Origin: Bacteroidota bacterium
Lineage (GTDB): Bacteria; Bacteroidota; Rhodothermia; Balneolales; HLUCCA01
NCBI GenBank assembly: GCA_003448835.1
Contig: DLXM01000280.1
Coordinates: forward strand, 1-7,005
Length of the DNA: 7,005 bases
Direction: 5' to 3'
Shown piece by piece: positions 1 to 6,608 of this stretch. The position numbers and the translations under genes were made by a program. The notes beneath the pieces were generated by a model. That model was not told where the DNA came from. It did no database searches and saw only the letters and a program-made list of their open reading frames with translations. How positions within the stretch are numbered: position 1 is the first letter of the stretch; every line of letters starts with the position of its first letter.

Positions 1-603
1 TCGGTCGAAATTGCAACTTACGACATCCCGGAAGTTTGTATCTGTTTTAACGACAAATTATACAGAGCAAATCGTGCGACCAAAATGAGTATAGGCGATT
101 TTGATGCTTTTGCTTCACCAAATCTGCGTCCACTTGCCGAGATTGGACTCTCAATAGATGTTGCTGAACATGTGCTAAAACACAAAAATAAGTGGGATTT
201 TCACTCTACATTTAACGAAAATATTTTCATTCTTAAATTATTCCCCGGATTAAATCCTTCTCATTTACAATACCTTATCGATTCACCGATTCAAGCAATC
301 CTGGTTGAAGGATTTGGTGCCGGGAATTTTCCAATTAAAGAATCATATTCAATCGAACACTTTTTCCGTTCATGCATCGAAAAGGATAAAATTGTAACGA
401 TGTGTTCGCAAGCACCATTTGATGCTATAGATCTGGGAAAATATGAAAGTGGGCGCCTTGCACTCGATATCGGAATCATAAGTTCTAAAGAAATGACTGT
501 TGAAGCATCAGCAACAAAACTTATGTATCTTCTTTCAGCTCATGATAATACTCAAACCGTAAAAGACCTCTATCAAACGAATCTTTGCGGAGAAATAAAT
601 TAA
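1..603 (+). CDS. ansA: L-asparaginase, type I (AnsA family), C-terminal part; gene begins before the window
   Basis: The enzyme hydrolyses L-asparagine to aspartate and ammonia; the type I form is cytoplasmic. The reading frame is open from base 1, so the ATG at 85 is internal. The codons before it encode EVCICFNDKLYRANRATK, which matches the conserved family stretch around 'FNNxLYRGNRTTK', followed by FDAFASPNLRPLAEIG. Further on are VEGFGAGNFP, the counterpart of the 'GVGNAP' segment, and MTVEASATKLMYLLS and NLCGEIN at the C-terminus, all typical of AnsA. About 200 residues are visible, against roughly 340 for the E. coli enzyme as I recall it. The catalytic threonines and the Thr-Asp/Lys residues therefore lie upstream and cannot be checked. 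The stop (601-603) is 3 nt before the next gene, which suggests co-transcription. Glutaminase-like side activity is possible, but the family call is firm. Confidence 0.93.
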   Translation, partial: SVEIATYDIPEVCICFNDKLYRANRATKMSIGDFDAFASPNLRPLAEIGLSIDVAEHVLKHKNKWDFHSTFNENIFILKLFPGLNPSHLQYLIDSPIQAILVEGFGAGNFPIKESYSIEHFFRSCIEKDKIVTMCSQAPFDAIDLGKYESGRLALDIGIISSKEMTVEASATKLMYLLSAHDNTQTVKDLYQTNLCGEIN

Positions 604-606
604 TTT

Positions 607-1320
607 ATGTTTTTTGTCTTCGACCTTGAAACTGTACCAGATATTGATTTAATACGCAAAGTTGTAGATGAACCATCTGACGATGATACGACTTTGTTAG
701 AACAAGCTACTGAACAGATTTCACGCAATAAAAGCGGGTTTATGCCTCCTATGTTCCATAAAATTGTAGCTTGGGTTGGATTATGGATCGAAAATAATGG
801 TGAACCAAGAAATAAAGTAGCCTGGAGTGGAGACAACGAGGCCGACGGTATCAAAAAATTATTTGAAGCGTTATCTGCATTTAAAGACTTCGGATTGGTC
901 CATCACAATGGAAAAGGATTTGATCTGCCTGTTATCACCTACCGTGCAATGAAATACGGTCTCCAGTTACCCCCGCGATTAAACACACACGATATTAAAT
1001 ACAGATTCTCGCGTGTCAATATTGATTTGATGGATGAATTCAGCAATTATGGTGCCAGTATGGCTCCAAAACTGAAGCATCTTGGTCTACTCATCGACAT
1101 CCCATTCAAACAAACCGCTGAAGGAAATGCGGTCTATACAATGTTTCAACAAGGTCAAATTGAGCAAATTGAACATTATTGTTACGAGGATGTAATGGCT
1201 ACTTATCTGGTATGGCTACACCTTAAATTCACAGTTTCTGAACTTCAACCTGAGTTTTTTTATAACCTCAGGGATCGGGCGACAACTAAACTCCAGGAAA
1301 TTCAAAATCGGGAGTTTTAA
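607..1320 (+). CDS. Predicted DEDDy 3'-5' exonuclease related to the PolB exonuclease domain (PF10108/COG3298-like)
   Basis: This is a stand-alone RNase H-fold exonuclease of 237 residues with no polymerase domain. The metal-binding acidic residues are all visible: ExoI is FDLETVP at 5-11 (D6, E8), ExoII is HNGKGFDLPVI at 100-110 (D106), and ExoIII is YCYEDVMATYLVWL from 191 (Y191-x3-D195), giving the DEDDy signature. In this family such proteins are predicted to remove nucleotides from DNA 3' ends, but the cellular role is poorly defined. The ATG at 607 is chosen because ExoI begins at residue 5, leaving no room for a later start. A GGAG at 589-592 is rather far away (14 nt) to be a strong ribosome site. 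The gene follows the asparaginase stop by 3 nt, so the two are probably co-transcribed. Its stop overlaps that of the convergent DUF2207 gene. No key residue is missing. Confidence 0.88.
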   Translation: MFFVFDLETVPDIDLIRKVVDEPSDDDTTLLEQATEQISRNKSGFMPPMFHKIVAWVGLWIENNGEPRNKVAWSGDNEADGIKKLFEALSAFKDFGLVHHNGKGFDLPVITYRAMKYGLQLPPRLNTHDIKYRFSRVNIDLMDEFSNYGASMAPKLKHLGLLIDIPFKQTAEGNAVYTMFQQGQIEQIEHYCYEDVMATYLVWLHLKFTVSELQPEFFYNLRDRATTKLQEIQNREF

Positions 1321-3104
1321 CTCGCTCCCCCTCCTGCACCGCCTCCCGCTGATCCGGCTGAAGCACCTGCACCTGAAAAACTTGTTGTAGTTGTAACGAC
1401 TGAGTTGGTGACTGAGCTAATACTGTGAATCACACTACTCATTCCAAACTGTGAATTAGTACTGAAATACATCCATGACACGTCATCCTGCTGAAAATTC
1501 ATGGATGAAAGCAATGATTCAAGTTTTTTGCCAGTAATACCAAATCCTATTGCATAAATCATGTGCATATCCAAATTTTCTTTTGTGTAGGATGGAAAAC
1601 CATCAGATGCACGTTTAGCAGCCATTTTTAAGCCATTGTAATAGGCTTTAAAGTTATCGAATAATAGCTGACCCTGTGGAGTGTACCTCATTATAGCAAA
1701 GCTGGCTATAAACATGGTGAAACTAATAGCTAGTGCTACAATTAGCTCGGGTGTTAATACCAAAATTGCCAATGCACCAGATACAACCATAAAAAATGCT
1801 TGTAACAACATCATTTTTTTCATCTGACTTTTGGATTCAGGCTCGATTAAATTCATGGCTTTACCTTCATCACCCAGACTTTTCGACCATTTTGAATACC
1901 ATTTAGTAAGCTTTGAATCAGTACTTTTAAAAATTTTGTCCAATCTGGGATTTTCAGCTATTTTTTCATCCAAAAATTCCATCAACATCAATTCAAATTT
2001 ATAAAGACCTTCGGTTGATGGTATTGTTTCCGGTTTTTTTAAATAGACTATAGTTTTCTCTTTTTTCAGAAATTTTGTCTCTATTTGATCTTCTTCAAGA
2101 ACATAAAAGCCTTTGCGTGCTAAATCAAAAAGTGTTGCCGCAAGTGCATATGCAACTACATTCCGGGAATAAATTAACCATGATGCAAGTGCCGGTTTAA
2201 GTGGAACAGGAGCCTTAAAAATTACATCCGGTGCTTTTTTCCCACTTTGGTGCTTCACACCGTACTTTCGATATCGGACAATCCAGAAAAAAATACTCAA
2301 TAATATTATCAATACTCCCGCAGCTCTACCGAAAGGCAGCAACACTTCACGTCGCTCCTGTGCTTCGATAGCTCTTTGTTCAAGTGCAGCCTCATCAGCG
2401 AGGACGTCCTCAAGTGAAAAATCAGCATCGGTAACAGGAGAATCAATTAAACTGGATGGAAATATTAAACGCACAGCAATTTCATTATGCTTTGTAAACC
2501 GCTCAATGGATTGAACCTGAAATCCATCCTGAAGTTTCTGTAGAACAACTTTTGCATCACTCCCTCGCACCCATGTGAATTGTCTTTGTGGATCTAAACT
2601 ATCGGGTAAGTAAACTCTGACTTCCAGACTCTCAGTCCCTGTCTCCCAACGATCACTCAAATAGGTCCAGAAGAACTCAGTATCATAAGGACCGACTACG
2701 AGTCCACCTTCAATGAGATAGCTTATTTCAAAGGATTTTGATTCATCTTCAGCATCATAATTCCAGGTAATATCAATCGTACGATTTCTCTCACGTATTG
2801 AATAGGTACCAGGATAATCAGAATCACTTAAAATGAACGGGATTCCATTTTCAGAAATGGTTACATCGCGAATACTGTCGAATCCTCTTTTACTCAATTC
2901 ATAGTTTGCTTTTGAGTAAGATCCATCAAAATTATATGTACGGATTTCTTTGTAAAAAACGGAACCATCTGGTTGAATCCGGGCTTCAATCACAACTCGT
3001 TCTACTTTATAACTTTTTGCCTGAACTTCAATCGAGATGAAAAATAGCAGGGTTATAAACGTAAATTTTACAATGACATCAAAATAATTAGGATTCAGTT
3101 TCAT
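1317..3104 (-). CDS. DUF2207-family membrane protein with signal peptide and Gly/Ala/Ser-rich C-terminal tail
   Basis: The protein has 595 residues from the ATG at 3104. An upstream in-frame TTG at 3137 would add 11 residues, but the ATG places a clean signal peptide at residues 1-29: basic start, hydrophobic VIVKFTFITLLFFISI, then VQA before a likely cleavage site. Residues about 31-220 form the extracytoplasmic beta-rich DUF2207 domain. A membrane helix lies near 257-277 and is followed by the basic RYRKYG. A winged-helix-like segment with AATLFDLARKGFYVLEED lies at about 304-339. Two more hydrophobic helices lie at about 432-473, followed by the conserved YAIGFGITGKKLESL. The last 20 residues are almost all Gly, Ala and Ser, a tail often seen in this family. 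The function of DUF2207 proteins is unknown. The gene lies 141 nt downstream of rmlB on the same strand, so read-through from the rhamnose operon or its own promoter are both possible. Confidence 0.85.
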   Translation of the reverse strand: MKLNPNYFDVIVKFTFITLLFFISIEVQAKSYKVERVVIEARIQPDGSVFYKEIRTYNFDGSYSKANYELSKRGFDSIRDVTISENGIPFILSDSDYPGTYSIRERNRTIDITWNYDAEDESKSFEISYLIEGGLVVGPYDTEFFWTYLSDRWETGTESLEVRVYLPDSLDPQRQFTWVRGSDAKVVLQKLQDGFQVQSIERFTKHNEIAVRLIFPSSLIDSPVTDADFSLEDVLADEAALEQRAIEAQERREVLLPFGRAAGVLIILLSIFFWIVRYRKYGVKHQSGKKAPDVIFKAPVPLKPALASWLIYSRNVVAYALAATLFDLARKGFYVLEEDQIETKFLKKEKTIVYLKKPETIPSTEGLYKFELMLMEFLDEKIAENPRLDKIFKSTDSKLTKWYSKWSKSLGDEGKAMNLIEPESKSQMKKMMLLQAFFMVVSGALAILVLTPELIVALAISFTMFIASFAIMRYTPQGQLLFDNFKAYYNGLKMAAKRASDGFPSYTKENLDMHMIYAIGFGITGKKLESLLSSMNFQQDDVSWMYFSTNSQFGMSSVIHSISSVTNSVVTTTTSFSGAGASAGSAGGGAGGGAS

Positions 3105-3152
3105 GAATGATCGGGGTTTATTGTAATTACAATGCAAAAATGAATGATTCGG
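3103..3152. repeat. Direct repeat ATGAATGAT(T)CGG flanking the palindrome
   Basis: ATGAATGATCGG occurs at 3103-3114 and ATGAATGATTCGG at 3140-3152. The two copies are identical except for one inserted T, and their starts are 37 bp apart. They lie on either side of the 14-bp palindrome, and the left copy overlaps the ATG start codon of the DUF2207 gene on the minus strand. This may be a duplicated regulator site or a small local duplication. Confidence 0.5.
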
Positions 3153-3245
3153 TTAAAATCATATCTACAGAATAATTACGTGAAATGAGTCGATTGAGTT
3201 ACGAATTCGTCCCTAAATTCATGAAATTCCTTCAAAAAAGCACTA
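3105..3245 (-). promoter_or_regulatory. Intergenic region between rmlB and the DUF2207 gene; several palindromes
   Basis: This 141-nt gap holds the 14-bp perfect palindrome at 3120-3133, the 10-bp palindrome ACGAATTCGT at 3201-3210 and TTCATGAA at 3218-3225. I see no GC-rich stem followed by a T-run after the rmlB stop, so there is no convincing terminator and transcription may continue into the DUF2207 gene. No clear promoter is recognisable, but the palindromes suggest protein binding. Calling the region regulatory is inference from position and symmetry. Confidence 0.35.
3120..3133. repeat. 14-bp perfect palindrome ATTGTAATTACAAT
   Basis: The sequence equals its own reverse complement over 14 bases and ends 15 nt upstream of the first base of the chosen DUF2207 start codon (ATG, 3104-3102 on the minus strand). 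An AT-rich dyad of this size is typical of an operator bound by a dimeric regulator, but no regulator can be named. It could also arise by chance in AT-rich DNA. Confidence 0.6.
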
Positions 3246-4247
3246 TTACTTTTTATATCGGTTTACATACCAATCGATTGTGATCCCAAGTTCACGATCA
3301 AAGTTTTGAGTATTCTGCCAACCGAGTTCGGTCTCGATTTTAGTTGGATCAATAGCATACCGAAGATCATGCCCCGGACGATCTGTTACAAATTCTATCA
3401 GATTAGAATATTTTCCTTCCGGACCGTTCCCTACTTTTTGATCCAGGATTTCACAAATTTTATATACTAATTCAATGTTGGTCCATTCGTTATAACCACC
3501 CACATTATATGTTTCACCCGCATTTCCGGAATGAAATACCATATCCAAAGCCCTGCAATGGTCTTTAACAAACAGCCAGTCTCTAATATTCTCACCCTTG
3601 CCATAAATTGGAATGGGTTTGTTATTTAACGCGGTTCTAATTACCGTCGGGATCAATTTTTCATCATGTTGATGTGGACCATAATTATTTGAGCAATTCG
3701 TTGTGACCACATTCATTTTATATGTATGAAAGTATGCTCTCACTAAAAGATCACTCCCGGCTTTGGAGGCTGAGTATGGCGAATTGGGTGCATAGGGAGT
3801 AGATTCAGTAAAAAATCCGGTTTCACCCAGCGATCCATACACTTCATCTGTAGAAACGTGTAAGAATCTTCCTTCAGTTAACAAATTATTCTGACCCCAA
3901 TATTGTCGACACTCTTCAAGTACATTGAATGTCCCGACAACGTTTGACATCACAAATGGCTCAGGACCTTTAATTGAATTATCGACATGTGATTCAGCTG
4001 CAAGATGAAACACCCCGATTGGTTTGAACAGCTGAATCAGATCCCTTACGGCATTTCTATCTACCAGATCAACCTGTACAAAAGTATACCGCTCTGATCC
4101 TTCAATTTCCTTTAAATAGGCAAGGTCAGAGGCATATGTCAACTTATCCACATTTACTATATGATAATCTGAATACGTGTTATGTAAATGAATAAGAAGA
4201 TTTGATCCAATAAAACCAGCACCACCAGTTACAAAAATTGTTTTCAT
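3246..4247 (-). CDS. rfbB: dTDP-glucose 4,6-dehydratase RmlB (RfbB)
   Basis: The enzyme is cytoplasmic and NAD-dependent. It converts dTDP-glucose to dTDP-4-keto-6-deoxyglucose, the second step of dTDP-L-rhamnose synthesis. It has 333 residues, a usual length, and belongs to the extended SDR fold. The dinucleotide-binding glycines are in GGAGFIG (8-14), with D34 for the ribose. The catalytic STDEVYG (132-138) contains T133-D134-E135, the Asp/Glu pair specific to dehydratases. YSASK (158-162) supplies Tyr158 and Lys162. NNYGPHQ (187-193), EKLIPTVI, ENIRDWLFV (219-227) and DRPGHDLRYAID (289-300) are all hallmark sugar-nucleotide segments. The ATG at 4247 is placed exactly for the Rossmann strand. 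The gene is last of the four rml genes, 41 nt after rmlC, with no visible Shine-Dalgarno. Everything needed for activity is present. Confidence 0.97.
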   Translation of the reverse strand: MKTIFVTGGAGFIGSNLLIHLHNTYSDYHIVNVDKLTYASDLAYLKEIEGSERYTFVQVDLVDRNAVRDLIQLFKPIGVFHLAAESHVDNSIKGPEPFVMSNVVGTFNVLEECRQYWGQNNLLTEGRFLHVSTDEVYGSLGETGFFTESTPYAPNSPYSASKAGSDLLVRAYFHTYKMNVVTTNCSNNYGPHQHDEKLIPTVIRTALNNKPIPIYGKGENIRDWLFVKDHCRALDMVFHSGNAGETYNVGGYNEWTNIELVYKICEILDQKVGNGPEGKYSNLIEFVTDRPGHDLRYAIDPTKIETELGWQNTQNFDRELGITIDWYVNRYKK

Positions 4248-4288
4248 GTCAAAGCTAAAATTGATGAAGTTATTATAAAATAGTCGAG

Positions 4289-4840
4289 TTAAAAAGTAGG
4301 TAAATCTACTTTACTCAAAGTTGAAAGTGTTGATAAATTTTGATCACGATCAGACATAATGTGCTCGATTTGATGCCACTGAATATTCAGTTCCGGATCC
4401 AAGGCATAGATTCCCCGTTCAGATTTAGGATCGTAGTAGTTACTACATTTGTACATAAAATCAGCCATTTCAGAAATTACCTGAAAACCATGGGCAAATC
4501 CTTCGGGGATGTACATAACTCGTCTGTTTTCCTCAGATAACAGGCATGTGACATGTTTACCAAATGTAGGTGAGTTTTTACGAACATCCACAGCTACATC
4601 TAAAACCTCACCTTTTGTTACCATGACAAGTTTTGCTTGTGGATTTGTTAACTGATAATGTAACCCTCGTAGTGATCCTTTTTTTGATCGTGAAATGTTA
4701 TCCTGGACAAATGAAGTGTTAATCCCCGCATCCATCAACCAGGATGTACGAAAAGTTTCTAAAAAATAACCTCTTTGATCACCAAAAATTTTGGGTTCAA
4801 AGATTATTACACCTGGAATTTCAGTACGAATAATATTCAC
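4289..4840 (-). CDS. rfbC: dTDP-4-dehydrorhamnose 3,5-epimerase RmlC (RfbC)
   Basis: The enzyme inverts C3 and C5 of dTDP-4-keto-6-deoxyglucose in the third step of dTDP-L-rhamnose synthesis. It is a dimeric cupin of 183 residues. Conserved segments appear in order: IFEPKIFGDQRGYFLETF (13-30), FVQDNIS (44-50), SLRGLHYQ (56-63) with the catalytic His61, KGEVLDVAVDVRKNSPTFGK (76-95), IPEGFAHGF (111-119) with His117, and MYKCSNYYDP (129-138) with Tyr130, the expected acid. ALDPELNIQW (146-155) follows, with Asp148 as the likely His partner. A TTG at 4846 would extend the protein by two residues. The GTG at 4840 is preferred because it gives MNIIRTEIPG, the usual family N-terminus; no ribosome site decides it. 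The gene starts 12 nt after the rmlD stop. The C-terminal tail after residue 160 is variable in the family and not diagnostic. Confidence 0.95.
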   Translation of the reverse strand: MNIIRTEIPGVIIFEPKIFGDQRGYFLETFRTSWLMDAGINTSFVQDNISRSKKGSLRGLHYQLTNPQAKLVMVTKGEVLDVAVDVRKNSPTFGKHVTCLLSEENRRVMYIPEGFAHGFQVISEMADFMYKCSNYYDPKSERGIYALDPELNIQWHQIEHIMSDRDQNLSTLSTLSKVDLPTF

Positions 4841-4852
4841 GGACAATAGCTT

Positions 4853-5731
4853 TTAAATTTCTGCTAATAATTTGGTTAACGATTCACGCCAATCTGGCAT
4901 TTCTTCACCAATATCTGATTCAGTCTGAGTACAATCGAGCTTTGAATATAACGGTCTTTTTGCTTTTGTGGGATATTCATTTGACGAAATACGTTTAATA
5001 GTTGTGTCTCTGTGAGATATTTTCATGATTTCTGCAGCAAAATCTGCCCATGAAATGAGTTCACGTGAGCTAACATGCCGAATTCCAGAGATTTTTTTTT
5101 CTAATAGTTTAGTTGTCACTTCAACAACATCAGAAGCAAAGGTTGGCGACCCAAGCTGATCAGACACGACACGGATTTCATCCATATTTTCTGATAATCG
5201 GAGCATCGTTTTTACGAAATTATTCCCATGTCTTCCGCTTAACCATGCAACTCGTATAACTAAAAAATCGCCACCATTCCGTATAAGTGCAGTTTCTCCC
5301 TTAAGTTTCGTTTCTCCGTAAACACCGGTCGGATTTCCCTGAGCTTCTATGGGATAGCCATTGGGGTATTTTGATCCATCCAATACATTCCCATTAAATA
5401 CATAATCAGTTGAGTAATGGATTACGGGTACTTGCTGATTTTTTGAATAGATTGCAACTCTGGATACAGCTCTATGATTAATCGTATCTGCAAGTTGGAT
5501 CTCGTCCTCGGCTAAATCAACTTTCGTATAGGCCGCACAATTGATGATAAAGGTGGGTTTAGTTTTCGTCAAATACAAATCTACACGGTCTGGATCACTT
5601 AGATTTAGTTCAGTGCTGGTTGGAGATAAAAAAGTTAGATTACGATTTATTAGCCACTGAGACCACTCATAACCGAGTTGACCGGAACTACCGGTCAAGA
5701 GAATGATATCCTTTGAGTTGGGTAATCTCAC
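4853..5731 (-). CDS. rfbD: dTDP-4-dehydrorhamnose reductase RmlD (RfbD)
   Basis: The enzyme catalyses the final step, NAD(P)H-dependent reduction of the C4 ketone to give dTDP-L-rhamnose. It has 292 residues in the SDR fold. TGSSGQLG (13-20) is the cofactor loop, INCAAYTKVDLAEDE (63-77) the NAAAYT-type segment, YSTDYVFNG (106-114) the active-site strand, and YGETK (138-142) supplies catalytic Tyr138 and Lys142. The substrate-side motifs are RVAWLSG (160-166), NFVKTML (171-177), VVSDQLGSPT (188-197) and KRPLYSKLD (258-266). Translation probably begins at the GTG ending at 5731, which overlaps the rmlA stop as GTGA, so it is likely coupled to rmlA. A run of nine A's on the coding strand (window 5092-5100) encodes part of the Glu-Lys-Lys at residues 211-213. 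It leaves the frame intact here but is prone to slippage. Confidence 0.96.
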   Translation of the reverse strand: MRLPNSKDIILLTGSSGQLGYEWSQWLINRNLTFLSPTSTELNLSDPDRVDLYLTKTKPTFIINCAAYTKVDLAEDEIQLADTINHRAVSRVAIYSKNQQVPVIHYSTDYVFNGNVLDGSKYPNGYPIEAQGNPTGVYGETKLKGETALIRNGGDFLVIRVAWLSGRHGNNFVKTMLRLSENMDEIRVVSDQLGSPTFASDVVEVTTKLLEKKISGIRHVSSRELISWADFAAEIMKISHRDTTIKRISSNEYPTKAKRPLYSKLDCTQTESDIGEEMPDWRESLTKLLAEI

Positions 5732-6438
5732 AAGTCAGATCTAAATGCGAGTTCATTTGCAATTTTATACGAATCTGGTGTACCGGCGTCAGTCCACCAC
5801 CCATCCAATATTGAATAAGTCATTAATCCGGCGTTGATATAGTGATTATTGACATCGGTGATTTCAAGCTCACCGCGACCGGATGGTTTTAGATTCTTTA
5901 TATAATCAAATACTTTTGAATCGAATATATAGATTCCGGTCACACAGTAGTTCGTTTTCGGATTTGCCGGTTTTTCTTCGATGCTAATAATTCGGTTTCC
6001 ACTAAGCTCAGCAACACCATATCGGGACGGATCATCTACTTCTTTGATCAAAATATGAGCCCCTTTACCTGGAAACTTTTGAATTGATTCCTTCAGACTG
6101 AAATCAAAAATATTATCACCCAGTATTACAACCATTGAATCACCACCTGCGAAATTCTCAGCAAGACCAAGTGCCTGTGCAATCCCTCCTGCTTCATCTT
6201 GAACTTTGTATGTAAATCGACAACCGAAATCTTTGCCTGATCCCAATAAATTCACCACATCACCCATGTGATCAGTACCCGTCACAATCAAAATTTCATC
6301 TATTCCTGCATCCAGTAATCGTTCGATGGGATAATAGATCATTGGTTTATTGCCAACAGGCAAAAGATGCTTGTTAGTGACTTTAGTGAGCGGAAATAGA
6401 CGCGACCCGGTTCCGCCGGCAAGTATAATACCTTTCAT
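5728..6438 (-). CDS. rfbA: Glucose-1-phosphate thymidylyltransferase RmlA (RfbA), short form
   Basis: The enzyme joins glucose-1-phosphate and dTTP to give dTDP-glucose and pyrophosphate, the first committed step of dTDP-L-rhamnose synthesis. The nucleotidyltransferase signature LAGGTGSRLFPLT (6-18) is followed by NKHLLPVGNKPMIYYPI (22-38). VQDEAGGIAQAL (79-90) binds base and sugar, LGDNIF (106-111) carries metal-binding Asp108, and EEKP (154-157), GRGELEITDVN (187-197) and WWTDAGTPDSY (214-224) complete the active site. At 236 residues it stops where the catalytic domain ends. The proteobacterial enzyme, about 290 residues, has an additional C-terminal region contributing to dTDP-rhamnose feedback binding. 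It is the first gene of the leftward rml operon and overlaps rmlD by four bases. The ATG at 6438 fits the family start exactly. dTTP specificity is inferred from the operon. Confidence 0.94.
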   Translation of the reverse strand: MKGIILAGGTGSRLFPLTKVTNKHLLPVGNKPMIYYPIERLLDAGIDEILIVTGTDHMGDVVNLLGSGKDFGCRFTYKVQDEAGGIAQALGLAENFAGGDSMVVILGDNIFDFSLKESIQKFPGKGAHILIKEVDDPSRYGVAELSGNRIISIEEKPANPKTNYCVTGIYIFDSKVFDYIKNLKPSGRGELEITDVNNHYINAGLMTYSILDGWWTDAGTPDSYKIANELAFRSDL

Positions 6439-6541
6439 TGAATATCAGTATGAGATTAATTCAGGATTTTTTGTAATTCTGCACCGAAAATACACAACTT
6501 TAGGCTAATTAGCGCAAGATTGTCACTTTCCTTTATATCGA

Positions 6542-6575
6542 TTGATAAGATTTACCGATATTTGTGGTAAATTTG
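6542..6575 (+). promoter_or_regulatory. Candidate murB promoter (TTGATA ... TAAATTTG)
   Basis: TAAATTTG at 6568-6575 is an exact match to TAnnTTTG, the -7 element of housekeeping promoters in Bacteroidota. TTGATA at 6542-6547 lies upstream, with 20 bases between, and could act as the upstream element, although it is not a good TTTG. A start about six bases after the element would leave a leader of roughly 28 nt before the ATG at 6609. The call depends on the host being a Bacteroidota relative. Confidence 0.3.
6550..6572. repeat. Inverted repeat ATTTACC-(9 nt)-GGTAAAT
   Basis: Seven-base perfect arms at 6550-6556 and 6566-6572 flank a nine-base spacer. The right arm overlaps the first five bases of the TAAATTTG promoter-like element, where a repressor would block transcription. 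It lacks a following T-run and sits before murB, so a terminator role is unlikely. The operator role is inferred from position only. Confidence 0.4.
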
Positions 6576-6608
6576 ACGCTCTTAACTTTATGAAATCCAA
6601 TTGTTCGC

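Larger units (their letters stand above)
6439..6608. promoter_or_regulatory. Divergent intergenic region between rmlA and murB
   Basis: This 170-nt AT-rich stretch separates two divergently transcribed genes and must carry promoters for both the rml operon (minus) and murB (plus). It contains a 10-bp palindrome GCTAATTAGC at 6504-6513, an inverted repeat at 6550-6572 and the candidate murB promoter described separately. On the minus strand, TATTTTCG at window 6484-6491 matches TAnnTTTG with one mismatch, but a good upstream partner is lacking. No small gene, tRNA or terminator is visible. Confidence 0.6.

Noticed and set aside
85..87. ATG as the start of the asparaginase gene
   Set aside because: The frame is open to base 1 and the upstream codons encode conserved AnsA residues, so this methionine is internal.
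291..479. 62-codon open frame on the minus strand
   Set aside because: It is antisense to the conserved part of ansA and shows no motif.
600..854. 84-codon open frame on the minus strand
   Set aside because: It is antisense to the exonuclease N-terminus, including the ExoI motif codons, and shows no motif.
3105..3137. TTG at 3137 as the start of the DUF2207 gene
   Set aside because: It would put the 14-bp palindrome inside the coding region and place a polar stretch before an otherwise clean signal peptide beginning at the ATG at 3104.
3211..3245. Possible terminator after rmlB
   Set aside because: Only a weak AT-only stem around TTCATGAA is present, and the short T-run on the minus strand precedes it instead of following it.
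4340..4540. 66-codon open frame on the plus strand
   Set aside because: It is antisense to the conserved C-terminal half of rmlC and has no independent support.
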